The position numbers and the translations under genes are program-made. DNA of 19,932 nucleotides from an uncultured Ruminococcus sp. (GTDB lineage: Bacteria; Bacillota; Clostridia; Oscillospirales; Ruminococcaceae), in assembly GCA_945867875.1 (NCBI GenBank), contig CAMBJF010000024.1:1-19932 (forward strand), written 5' to 3'. The notes below the pieces were generated by a model, which saw only the letters and a program-made list of their open reading frames with translations, was not told the origin of the DNA and made no database searches. Positions 6,042 to 14,099 of this stretch are shown here, one piece after another. Every line of letters begins with the position of its first letter. Position 1 is the stretch's first letter.

Positions 6042-7733
6042 TTAAACGGCGAATGTGAGCTTTACCAGCTCGTCCATAGTGGTCCTTCCCATTTCAACAA
6101 GCTCTGCAACGTTGTCACGGAGGAGCTTGCAGCCTTCCTGTCTTGCCAGCTGGGAGATAGCGTCGGTCTTTCCGTCAGCGGCGATAAGAGAGGACATTGC
6201 AGGTGTACAGAGAAGTATCTCATGGATAGCGGTACGTCCTGTGTAGCCTGTGTTGTTGCACTTGGGACAGCCGCAGGCATCATATATGGTAACGGACTCG
6301 GAAATTCCCAGGAGCTCGTTTTCCTCTGCTGTGGAAACTCTGGGGGTCTTGCACTCGTCGCAGACTACCTTACAAAGTCTCTGAGCAACGATACCGATAA
6401 GAGATGTGGCAACCATGTAAGGCGCAACGCCCATATCCACCAGACGGGTGATAGTGGAAGCAGCATCGTTTGTATGAAGTGTGGAGAGCACCATATGACC
6501 TGTGATAGCGGCTCTGATAGCGATCTCGGCTGTTTCCTGGTCACGCATTTCTCCGACCATTACGATATCGGGGTCCTGACGGAGGATAGAACGGAGGGCA
6601 GCGGCAAAGGTCATACCTGCCTTTGCATTAACCTGACACTGGTTGATGCCTTCGATGTTCTTCTCGACAGGGTCTTCGACGGTAATAACGTTAACGTTTG
6701 GCTTTGCAAGCTCACCGAGAGCGGCGTAAAGGGTGGTTGTTTTACCGGAACCGGTGGGACCTGTTACCAGCATAACTCCCTGTGGAACCTTGATAAGTCT
6801 GGAAAATCTGTCGTAGTTGTAGTCGGTCATACCGAGGTCTGTGATCTTACGCACACCAACATCGCCGGTGGCAAGGATACGGATAACGCACTTCTCGCCG
6901 TTAACGGTAGGAAGGTTAGATACACGGACATCAAGGGTAGTTCCGTCAACGACCTGAGTGAAACGGCCGTCCTGAGGGACTCTCTTCTCGGCGATGTTCA
7001 TTCCGCTGATGATCTTGATACGTGTGATAAGCGAGTTATGTACAACATTTGAAACGTTCATCAGCTCGATAAGGTCGCCGTTAACACGGATACGGATACG
7101 TGTGTAGGTCTTGAACGGCTCGATATGGATATCCGTTGCATCCGCACGGAAGGAGTTCTCAACGATAGTGGTACAGAGCTTAACGATAGGAGCGTTATCG
7201 ACTCTCTCTGCTATCTCCGCAGCAGCCTCATCAACTTCCTCATCGCCCTTGAACTGGTCCTCGACGGAGCTGATAACGTTGCCCACGTTGGCGTTGGAGT
7301 AGATCTTTCCGATAGCCTTTGTGATAGCCGCCTTTGTTGCCAGCACGGGCACAACGTCCATACCCGTTGTTACCTTGATATCCTCGAAGATGTAGAAGTT
7401 AACGGGGTCGTAGGAGGCAACTGTGAGACGCTTACCTGTTATCTTGATAGCGATAATAGTGTGCTTTCTTGCGAGAGCCTCGGGTATCTTCTTTACCGCT
7501 TCCACATCAATAGCGAACTCGGGGTCGTCAAGATCCACGAATGTCAGATTATTTTTCCTTGCCAGGACCTGACCGAACTGAACATCGGTCACATAGCCAA
7601 GCTCAACAACATAGTCACCGAAAAATTTTCCGGGGGTGTTGTCATTCTTTTTGGCATCGAGGGTAGCCTGGAGCTGCTCTTCGGTAATTATTCCCTCGTT
7701 TACCATATACTGGCCAATAGGAATATTCTTCAT
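6042..7733 (-). CDS. pilB: Type IV pilus extension ATPase PilB (GspE family)
   Basis: This 563-residue cytoplasmic motor drives pilus assembly. The N-terminal 150 residues look like an MshEN/GspE-N domain with two repeats of the form G-x-x-V-x-x-x-G-x-(I/V)-T (about 7-30 and 38-63). The core has an Asp box ATDIHIEPF (199-207), Walker A GPTGSGKT (325-332), Walker B DPDIVMVGE (387-395), and His box HMVLSTLHT (413-421). A tetracysteine zinc site follows (Cys458, Cys461, Cys489, Cys492), as in PilB and GspE but not PilT. AAGGAG lies 11 nt before the ATG. In the N-terminal repeats the Arg of the usual RLG c-di-GMP signature is replaced (PIG and FFG), so nucleotide binding there is doubtful. It is divergent from pilD and upstream of pilT. 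I see no convincing promoter for it in the 193-bp divergent gap. Confidence 0.95.
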   Translation of the reverse strand: MKNIPIGQYMVNEGIITEEQLQATLDAKKNDNTPGKFFGDYVVELGYVTDVQFGQVLARKNNLTFVDLDDPEFAIDVEAVKKIPEALARKHTIIAIKITGKRLTVASYDPVNFYIFEDIKVTTGMDVVPVLATKAAITKAIGKIYSNANVGNVISSVEDQFKGDEEVDEAAAEIAERVDNAPIVKLCTTIVENSFRADATDIHIEPFKTYTRIRIRVNGDLIELMNVSNVVHNSLITRIKIISGMNIAEKRVPQDGRFTQVVDGTTLDVRVSNLPTVNGEKCVIRILATGDVGVRKITDLGMTDYNYDRFSRLIKVPQGVMLVTGPTGSGKTTTLYAALGELAKPNVNVITVEDPVEKNIEGINQCQVNAKAGMTFAAALRSILRQDPDIVMVGEMRDQETAEIAIRAAITGHMVLSTLHTNDAASTITRLVDMGVAPYMVATSLIGIVAQRLCKVVCDECKTPRVSTAEENELLGISESVTIYDACGCPKCNNTGYTGRTAIHEILLCTPAMSSLIAADGKTDAISQLARQEGCKLLRDNVAELVEMGRTTMDELVKLTFAV

Positions 7734-7833
7734 AAGTGTTTAAACTCCTTCTCCGCAGACGAGTGATATGATCCGTTCGCCCTTCTGCGGGAAAAGCGTC
7801 GGAATATATTTTTGCGGAAAACCGCATTTTAGC

Positions 7834-7862
7834 TTGAAAAAGCAGGGCAACTGTGATAATAT
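7834..7862 (+). promoter_or_regulatory. Promoter for pilD
   Basis: -35 TTGAAA (7834-7839), a 17-bp spacer, -10 TAATAT (7857-7862), with an upstream TG one base before the -10 (extended -10). The start would be near 7869, giving a leader of about 58 nt with a small GC hairpin around CCGC..GCGG before the AAGGAG RBS. Confidence 0.8.
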
Positions 7863-7926
7863 AATAAGTAGCATTGCCGCTTTCGGCGGACAGTACGAAT
7901 TTTCACATTAAAAGGAGACTGATAAA

Positions 7927-8931
7927 ATGAGCAGCCTGAGCCTTGAGACCCTGGAAACCATAATGACAGTCATCACCTATGTTTTCGTGTTCCTTTTCGG
8001 AATATGCATAGGAAGCTTTCTGAATGTCTGTATCTACAGACTTCCGAAAGGCGAATCTCTCATCACCAACAATTCTCACTGTATGACCTGCGGAACGCAG
8101 ATAAAGCGTTATGACCTTATCCCCGTGTTCAGCTGGCTGATACTCAGAGGAAGATGCCGTGCCTGCGGAGCTAAGATAACTCCCCGATATATGATAATCG
8201 AGCTTATGACAGGCATTGTTTTTCTCGGAGTATTTATGCGCTACGATTTTCTGACATATGGGCTTTATCCCGTAATGCTCTGTCTTTTCCTGTCGGGACT
8301 GATAGTTCTCTGTTTTCAGGACATCGACACTCAGGAGATGTGTGTTTCCGTTCTGATATATACTATCATAATTGCGGCAGCGACCCACGTTCTGAGCTTC
8401 ATAAAAGGCTCTCACGGATATCTGCTCACATTCCCCGAAATTGACCTTAAAAGCGGCATCATCGGAATGTTTTGCGTAAGCGTTCCCCTGCTTCTTATCG
8501 GCTTTGTGATAACTCCCCTCTTCTATAACGCCTTTGTGGACGAGGACAGAAGAGAGCTTCGTGGTATAAAAGCCAATCTGAAGCGTACATCTCAGAGCGA
8601 CAGAAATTATTCCGTGCTTGTTTCCAAAAAAGAAGCTCTTGAAGCCAAGATAAAGGAGCAGCCTCCTGTTTACGGCTTCGGAATGGGAGATGTGGTGCTT
8701 ATGGCAGCGGGAGGACTTATGCTTGGAGTAAAAGCCACAGTGACCGCCGCACTTATCGCAATTTTAACGGGTGCAGTTTACGGAATAATACTTAAATCCG
8801 TAAAAAAGAATAAAGACGATTCAAATGCATTTGCATTCGGACCTTTCCTTATTGTGGGACTTGCAGTTGGTGCTTTCTTTGGTGGGAGCCTGATAGATAT
8901 GTACCTTTCAAGGCTCCATATTATTGATTAA
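7927..8931 (+). CDS. pilD: Prepilin peptidase / N-methyltransferase PilD
   Basis: This 334-residue membrane aspartic protease cleaves prepilin leaders at the cytoplasmic face and methylates the new N-terminus. Its N-terminal domain has the SFLNVCIYRLPKGES signature (30-44) and two CxxC pairs (Cys52/55 and Cys77/80) for zinc. The catalytic aspartates lie in QDIDTQE (Asp132/Asp134 region) and GFGMGD (Asp255). About eight hydrophobic segments fit the family. A polar stretch at about 204-248 between helices, rich in Lys and Arg, makes this protein longer than the usual 250-290 residues. AAGGAG lies 9 nt before the ATG. It has its own promoter, divergent from pilB, and meets the pseudopilin gene end-to-end at a shared terminator. 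Its substrates here would be the prepilins at 3016-4347 and 8992-13974. Confidence 0.95.
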   Translation: MSSLSLETLETIMTVITYVFVFLFGICIGSFLNVCIYRLPKGESLITNNSHCMTCGTQIKRYDLIPVFSWLILRGRCRACGAKITPRYMIIELMTGIVFLGVFMRYDFLTYGLYPVMLCLFLSGLIVLCFQDIDTQEMCVSVLIYTIIIAAATHVLSFIKGSHGYLLTFPEIDLKSGIIGMFCVSVPLLLIGFVITPLFYNAFVDEDRRELRGIKANLKRTSQSDRNYSVLVSKKEALEAKIKEQPPVYGFGMGDVVLMAAGGLMLGVKATVTAALIAILTGAVYGIILKSVKKNKDDSNAFAFGPFLIVGLAVGAFFGGSLIDMYLSRLHIID

Positions 8932-8953
8932 AGTAAACTTAAGTTTAAAAAAC

Positions 8954-8985
8954 GACCCGTGCCGTGCGTGGCACGGGTCATTTTT
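8954..8985. terminator. Shared intrinsic terminator, convergent genes
   Basis: A perfect 10-bp stem, GACCCGTGCC (8954-8963) with GGCACGGGTC (8970-8979), followed by five T on the plus strand and preceded by A-rich sequence that serves the minus strand. It ends both pilD and the pseudopilin operon. Confidence 0.93.
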
Positions 8986-8991
8986 GTTGGA

Positions 8992-10443
8992 TTATTTGAA
9001 GTGGATACCGTAATTGTTGCTGAGCCAATCCATCTGTGCCTGATTCAGCGTGTAGGAGTTGTTAGCGTAAAGCTCGGGGAATATCGTCTGATCGAGAATG
9101 TACTTGTTGCCTTCACCTGTGAATGTCATTGTGTAGGTAACTGTACCGTCATCATTTGTAGTGATCTTCATTCCAACGGTGTTCCAAGCATCGTTTCCGA
9201 TGACCAATGAAACAGAGCCGTCGGGATTCTGTGTAGCAGACCTTACGCCTTTGTCGTTATTGCCTGTAACAATGTTGTCAACGGAAATGTTTCCAAGATC
9301 AGCAGGTGTTGAGGAACCGCCTGAGCTGCCTCCCGAGCTGCCGGAATTACCCGAATCACCGGAATCTCCGCCTGAATTGCCGCCGCTTGAACCGCCGCCG
9401 CCCAGATCGCCAAGGCTGGCATTTCCGCCGGAGCTTCCACCGGAGCTACTTCCTGAATTTCCACCCGAATTGCCGCCATTGTTGCCGCTGTTGTTGCCCG
9501 AGTTGTTTCCGCCGGAGGGCTTGTTGCCGCTGCCGGAACCACTGCCCGAACCGCCGCTTGAACTGCTGTCAAGAGAGGGGCAGTTAGCTGCTCCGCCGGG
9601 AGTACCTGCGCCGACCGTACCGTTGTTTGTAACATAATCGTACTCGCTCTTCTCGTGTGTACCGTAGGTGTAAACGAAGTAGATAATGTCCTTATCGGTT
9701 CTTGTGACAGTTGCAGGCTGACTTGAGTTGAATGTGGGAGAGCTTACGTTGTCTGATGAGTTGAAGCAGGCAAACACAAAGCCGTCCTCATCGTCAGTCA
9801 TACATCTGAGCTCATAAGTGCCCTTTGTGGGAGCAGTTGAGGTTGAGCTGAATCTTGAACTCTTGCTTGGATTGTAGTAGTAATCACTGTCAACAGTGAG
9901 GCAAAGGGTACCGTTGCAGATACGTGCATCAAGGAAATAATCACCCTGTGCGTAATACTCATCGCCGAAAACAAGGTACTGATTTTTTGTACCGTCGGAG
10001 CTGAGATTCGAGTATCCGAAATTCAGCGAACCGCTTTTGCCTTCGATAGTGCTGATAAGTCTGCCTGTGAAGTTATTGTTTTTGTAGGTGTAATCATTGC
10101 TGCCGTCAAAAGCGATAACTCTGATCTTATCCTTGTTTGCAGCTACAGTGTAGTCGATCTGCTTGCCCGAGTAATCGGAAGGAGCAAGGTCAATAAACTT
10201 CTGAACTGCATTATCGGGTGTTCCGCCCTTGATTATGGCGAGGTTTGAAGCATATCGGAGATTTTCGCCAAGATATGTAACTATGGCATTCTCAACGTTT
10301 CTCTGATTGTTCAGGACAGCCGAGCTTGAAGCTGTCGATGACAGGGGCTCGATCATTCTGACGATACCCGCCATAAGTATGCCGAACACCGCAATGGCAA
10401 CAATAAGCTCGATAAGCGTGAAGGCTTTAAGTTTCTTTTTCAT
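8992..10443 (-). CDS. Large PilW/GspJ-like pseudopilin with Gly/Ser/Asn linker and extra C-terminal domain
   Basis: This 483-residue protein begins with a pilin signal, KKKLKA|FTLIE, with Ala7 rather than Gly before the cleavage point and Glu at +5. A hydrophobic helix runs to about residue 29, and a pseudopilin-type head follows to about residue 290 (PilW/GspJ-like by size, position and helix sequence). Residues about 292-380 are almost only Gly, Ser and Asn, with some Asp and Pro. A compact C-terminal domain of about 100 residues ends the protein; I do not recognise it. AAGGAGG lies 7 nt before the ATG. It is the last gene of the pilC operon, 12 nt after the PilV-like gene. The design, a pilin base with a flexible tether and a separate terminal domain, suggests a domain displayed at the pilus tip, but no binding target can be read from the sequence. 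Confidence 0.85.
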   Translation of the reverse strand: MKKKLKAFTLIELIVAIAVFGILMAGIVRMIEPLSSTASSSAVLNNQRNVENAIVTYLGENLRYASNLAIIKGGTPDNAVQKFIDLAPSDYSGKQIDYTVAANKDKIRVIAFDGSNDYTYKNNNFTGRLISTIEGKSGSLNFGYSNLSSDGTKNQYLVFGDEYYAQGDYFLDARICNGTLCLTVDSDYYYNPSKSSRFSSTSTAPTKGTYELRCMTDDEDGFVFACFNSSDNVSSPTFNSSQPATVTRTDKDIIYFVYTYGTHEKSEYDYVTNNGTVGAGTPGGAANCPSLDSSSSGGSGSGSGSGNKPSGGNNSGNNSGNNGGNSGGNSGSSSGGSSGGNASLGDLGGGGSSGGNSGGDSGDSGNSGSSGGSSGGSSTPADLGNISVDNIVTGNNDKGVRSATQNPDGSVSLVIGNDAWNTVGMKITTNDDGTVTYTMTFTGEGNKYILDQTIFPELYANNSYTLNQAQMDWLSNNYGIHFK

Positions 10444-10455
10444 AAAAGTGCCTCC

Positions 10456-10884
10456 TTACTTGTGGAAGTACAGATAACGTGTATCTGTACCGTTCTGAGC
10501 ATTGTCAGCTGCTGTTCCCGAGCCCTGACCCTTACCTGTGGGAAGCTGATTTCCCTGCATATCGTAGGGGCTTACAACGTAAACGCTTACCTCTTCATTG
10601 ATAGACCTTTCAACGGCCGTTGAATCGGGATATTTAACGTTGAACTTGATGGTCTTGGCTTCCTGTATCTTCTTTGCCTTGGCTGCGTTGGACTTGCCCT
10701 CCGCAGTGGAGGGGCTCTCAGCGTCCGACATCTGCCTGCCGATGCTGTTGTACATTGTGTAGTTTTCCTGTGTGGCAGTAACAAGCTGAGTGTACGCCTG
10801 CACAAGGAGAAGGGAGGAAACAGCAAGTACGAGCAGAGCTATAAGGCATTCAATAAGAGTGAAGCCTTTCAGTTTTCTTTTCAT
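10456..10884 (-). CDS. PilV/GspI-like minor pseudopilin
   Basis: This 142-residue prepilin has the processing site KRKLKG|FTLIE (Gly7/Phe8, Glu at +5) followed by CLIALLVLAVSSLLLVQAY, the usual N-terminal helix. The small head has a Lys/Glu-rich stretch (about 62-80) and ends in DTRYLYFHK. Its short length and its place between a GspK-like and a GspJ-like gene match the GspI/PilV slot in minor pseudopilin operons. In related systems, I, J and K form a complex that starts fibre assembly and sits at its tip. AGGAGG lies 8 nt before the ATG. The gaps are 18 nt to the upstream gene and 12 nt to the downstream one, so it is certainly in the same operon. Subfamily naming rests on context more than on sequence. 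Confidence 0.88.
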   Translation of the reverse strand: MKRKLKGFTLIECLIALLVLAVSSLLLVQAYTQLVTATQENYTMYNSIGRQMSDAESPSTAEGKSNAAKAKKIQEAKTIKFNVKYPDSTAVERSINEEVSVYVVSPYDMQGNQLPTGKGQGSGTAADNAQNGTDTRYLYFHK

Positions 10885-10902
10885 AATTCATTCCTCCTAA
10901 GA

Positions 10903-13900
10903 TCAGCTTCTGGAGCGGTACATTCCGTTCTTGTTGAGCAGAGGCTTGGAACCGTCATCAACGTAGCCACTTTCTCTGGGAATGTAGCATACACCACAGT
11001 GCTGACCGCCTGTGTACTTGTGACAGAAGATAGAACCGAAAATGGTGTATTTATCATTGTCTGAACTCGAGGGTATTCTGTCACCGTAATACCAAGTTTC
11101 TCTCTTAAGACCGTTGATATTGGACTTAATGTCAAAAAATACCGTTGGAGCAATGATATATCCGCAGAAAGCAGTCATTCCGCTGCCGCCTGTCTGAAGA
11201 TTTGCAGTTGTTATGGTCTTGCTTGAGAAATACCAGTCAATGTTGGGGGCTGTTGTGATCTCGCCTCCGAGCTTACCGCTTACAGGGTCGCCGATAACAA
11301 GAATATCCTTGCACTTACCGCTGTATATCTCCTCGGTCATAATGCTGAAAGGACTTCCGCCTGAACCGAGGTAAACAGTTTGACCGCTGCCACCCGAAAT
11401 ATTTCCGGGTACTGTAACTGTAACGTGACCGTCGCCGTAAACAACATAAGTACCTGTGAAAGTCTGGTTTGCTCCGCCGTCGCCAAGCTGGAGATCAATA
11501 TCTCCGGAACGGGCATCAATGAAATAAACCGAGCTGTCACCGCCGTTAGAGGGGATATATCCGCTGGAGCTTATTACTCTTGCCCAGGCAGGCATTGCAA
11601 CATCATTTACCGTATCACCGCCGCCTGCTGTTACAGTTACAGGAGTAGTCATATTGGTAAACGAGGGGATATTGTCGATATCAACAGGACCTTCTGTGTC
11701 AATACCTGCAATGATAGCTTCCGAAGAAATTGCGTGCTCGAAAACGAACTCGTCAAATGTAAATGAATGTGATGTATCATCGGAATCCATTTTAAATGCT
11801 CCCGTATCCTTATCAAAGGAATCCGGGAAAGTTGCTCCAGATTTACCACCTGTAATGGAGCCATAGAAATAATTGCCGTATATTGAACGATGTGTAGGAA
11901 GCTTGAAAGAAGATTCATTTGTACCTACAAGCTTGAGCTGAGTACCGTTTACATTAGGAAGTTTAAATTCCTTTCTGTACTGACTGTCGAGAGTCCAAAC
12001 ACCGTCGTCCTTGTCAGCCTCGTAGTCAACATTAAGGTTTATCTTTAATGTTGTTTCAGGCTTTATCAAAGAGGAATTTACTTCGCTCCAGTCGATATTT
12101 ACCTGATAAGATTTTCCTGTTGTGGGGGTCTGATTCATCTGAATGGTGCAGTCTGTACCCAGAACCTTAAAGTTTACGCCGTCACCATTTGCTCCGCCCG
12201 CTTTTGCGTCTCTGAAATAATCATAGGTCTGAATAACGCCGCTTGAATCGGGATACTGATATTTCTCGTGCTGATTAACAAGAATACTTTTTCCGCCAAC
12301 GGTCTCATAATCGACGCCGCAGATAATGCTGATTCCCTGGAAAACAGTTACTTTATACGCATTATCTACCATTTTTTCAATTCTCTTGGGGCTGTCGGGG
12401 CTCAGCGGTGCCTTAGTTACAGGATCGTAATTAAGGTGGAAAGTCGCTGTTCCTGCCGCATCATTAAGTTCAAGATAAACTCTGTCTGCGGGAACGCCGA
12501 GGAAATTTGTGTAAACATCGCCGTGAATTTTCTGATTGCAATTGGGGAATGTTGCATTTCCTGTGGGCACAGCTCCCTTAACATATGCCTGTGTGAGCTG
12601 AGAGCTTGTGGTTGTGAGGTCAAACTTTTCTGCAAAAATTCTTCCGTAAAATTCCTTAGTGTCAGAGTGAGACTCAAACTGTCTTGTAATAAGATTTACT
12701 CTGTTGGTGAGTGAACCAAAGGATTCACCTGAGCTCCAGAGCTGAACTCTTCCTGCATAGAAAAGAGCTCCGTCAACAAGATCATCAGCTTTGGGAGGGT
12801 TTGTGTTGATCTTTAAGGTGTTCTTTACAAAGAATGCATCATCTGCGCTCATTGTAACGGAAGGTGTTGCTGTACCTGTGTCAAAGCTGCCCTCAAGGTA
12901 GGCATTGCCGGAATATGTGGAATTATTGGTGAGCTCCAGGAAAGAATCGTCCAGAGTTGCAACGTCACCGATAGCTGTAAGTGATGTTGTGGTGTCGAGA
13001 GGTCCGAGAGTTGAAAGACCTGTATCGGCATCAACTACCGGCGGAGGGCTGCTGACCCATATCTGAGTTGTGGTTATCTCTTCGCCGTCATAAATAACGT
13101 GAGCAGTTACCTTTGCAACGATGTGGTCATCGGAACGCTTGCCGCTCTTGAAACGCTCAGCATATGTTGTACCCTCGCCCATTGCAAGGATTCTTTCAGT
13201 TACCTGAACGGTTATCCACGCCTTGGAAGCACCTGTATCGGAAAGCTTTCCGAACTGTGAATTTGTATCGGGATTGCCGTCACCGTCAGTATCGATAGTA
13301 CCTGCACCGAAGCCGTCGAGAGAGTCGATCTCATAGATAATGGTATCAGCACTCATGCCCGATGCAACAGAACCTGTAAAGGTAGAATACTGATTATAGA
13401 ACTGACCATATGTGGAAGAGTCACTACTGAGTGCAGATGTATTAAGATTTACATAATACTGCTCTGCCTTTGCATAAAGAGCTGTGTTGTTTCCGTCAGA
13501 TCCGCTTGTATAGTCAACGGAAGAGCCCTCAAATCCATTGATCTGAGCACTGAGTGAAGACTTGTTGGTATCGCAGTATTCCTTGAACCAGTCCAAATAG
13601 CTGCCTGATGCGTCCTTTACCTCCACCTTGGGCTTGTAAAGCTCAAGCTCAATAGATCTTCCTATACAAAGGGGTTTTGAAACTACTGCATTGTTCTTGA
13701 GATCCAGCTGATAGTATGTGCCGATGGAAGCATTGGTAGAATCCTTCTGATCTGTAGATTCAGAAAGCTCAGAGAAAAAGTTATCCAGAACAGATCTTGC
13801 GGTGTAGTAGCCCTGACTTTCGCTGTATTTTACAGAAGCCCTGTTGTGAGCCGAGTAAACAACAGCTATTGAGCCTGCAAGCAGAATTATCATCACCGTC

Positions 13901-13974
13901 ATAACGGCCAGTATCATTATGAGTACTGCGCCCTTGACTTTTGCGGGACTTTTTTTCGCTTTTGCCGCATTCAT
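10903..13974 (-). CDS. Giant PilX/GspK-like tip protein (1023 residues)
   Basis: This protein has a Lys-rich N-terminus, then KVKG|AVLIMILAV (Gly15/Ala16) and one membrane helix to about residue 40, followed by SESQGYYTARSVL. Lack of Glu at +5 (Met20) together with the SxSQGYYxA segment resembles PilX and GspK, the minor subunit that caps the fibre and is the largest of its set. Those relatives are usually 150-350 residues; this one is about three times larger. The extracellular part is Thr, Ser, Gly and Asp rich and probably all beta. The last 130 residues alternate short strands and Gly turns, ending in a Cys/His cluster (Cys984, His985, His992, Cys993, Cys996). The RBS is GGGTGG, moderate. 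It follows pilO after a 125-nt gap with a hairpin and precedes the PilV-like gene. A role as tip adhesin is likely but inferred; whether PilD cleaves it is uncertain. Confidence 0.82.
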   Translation of the reverse strand: MNAAKAKKSPAKVKGAVLIMILAVMTVMIILLAGSIAVVYSAHNRASVKYSESQGYYTARSVLDNFFSELSESTDQKDSTNASIGTYYQLDLKNNAVVSKPLCIGRSIELELYKPKVEVKDASGSYLDWFKEYCDTNKSSLSAQINGFEGSSVDYTSGSDGNNTALYAKAEQYYVNLNTSALSSDSSTYGQFYNQYSTFTGSVASGMSADTIIYEIDSLDGFGAGTIDTDGDGNPDTNSQFGKLSDTGASKAWITVQVTERILAMGEGTTYAERFKSGKRSDDHIVAKVTAHVIYDGEEITTTQIWVSSPPPVVDADTGLSTLGPLDTTTSLTAIGDVATLDDSFLELTNNSTYSGNAYLEGSFDTGTATPSVTMSADDAFFVKNTLKINTNPPKADDLVDGALFYAGRVQLWSSGESFGSLTNRVNLITRQFESHSDTKEFYGRIFAEKFDLTTTSSQLTQAYVKGAVPTGNATFPNCNQKIHGDVYTNFLGVPADRVYLELNDAAGTATFHLNYDPVTKAPLSPDSPKRIEKMVDNAYKVTVFQGISIICGVDYETVGGKSILVNQHEKYQYPDSSGVIQTYDYFRDAKAGGANGDGVNFKVLGTDCTIQMNQTPTTGKSYQVNIDWSEVNSSLIKPETTLKINLNVDYEADKDDGVWTLDSQYRKEFKLPNVNGTQLKLVGTNESSFKLPTHRSIYGNYFYGSITGGKSGATFPDSFDKDTGAFKMDSDDTSHSFTFDEFVFEHAISSEAIIAGIDTEGPVDIDNIPSFTNMTTPVTVTAGGGDTVNDVAMPAWARVISSSGYIPSNGGDSSVYFIDARSGDIDLQLGDGGANQTFTGTYVVYGDGHVTVTVPGNISGGSGQTVYLGSGGSPFSIMTEEIYSGKCKDILVIGDPVSGKLGGEITTAPNIDWYFSSKTITTANLQTGGSGMTAFCGYIIAPTVFFDIKSNINGLKRETWYYGDRIPSSSDNDKYTIFGSIFCHKYTGGQHCGVCYIPRESGYVDDGSKPLLNKNGMYRSRS

Positions 13975-14052
13975 AAATAGCCACCCTTTCTAAAAAATTA
14001 ATATTATGCGCAAAGAAATGTTAAAAATGCTGAGTTTTTATAAACAAGCCCG

Positions 14053-14080
14053 CCCGAAAAAGCATAGCTGTTTTTTCGGG
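14053..14080 (-). other. Hairpin between pilO and the tip-protein gene (attenuator candidate)
   Basis: CCCGAAAAA (14053-14061) pairs with TTTTTCGGG (14072-14080), and AGC..GCT extends the stem inward. Only a weak T-rich tail follows on the minus strand, so partial termination or mRNA processing is more likely than a full stop. It would lower expression of the three minor subunits relative to pilC, pilMN and pilO. Confidence 0.5.
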
Positions 14081-14099
14081 TCAGACGTGTTATTAAGAT

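Noticed and set aside
6036..7052. Plus-strand frame of 338 codons opposite pilB
   Set aside because: The minus strand encodes PilB with all motifs intact; the plus frame is Cys-rich shadow sequence without RBS or known features.
7742..7856. Minus-strand promoter for pilB
   Set aside because: Several TATATT or TAAAAT boxes exist, but none has an acceptable -35 at 16-18 bp, so no promoter was called.
9300..9580. Possible tandem DNA repeat or CRISPR-like array
   Set aside because: The repetition comes from Gly, Ser and Asn codons; there are no regular identical repeats with unique spacers.
9161..9637. Pro/Leu/Glu-rich plus-strand frame
   Set aside because: It is the complement of the Gly/Ser linker codons of the pseudopilin gene; the low complexity produces the long frame.
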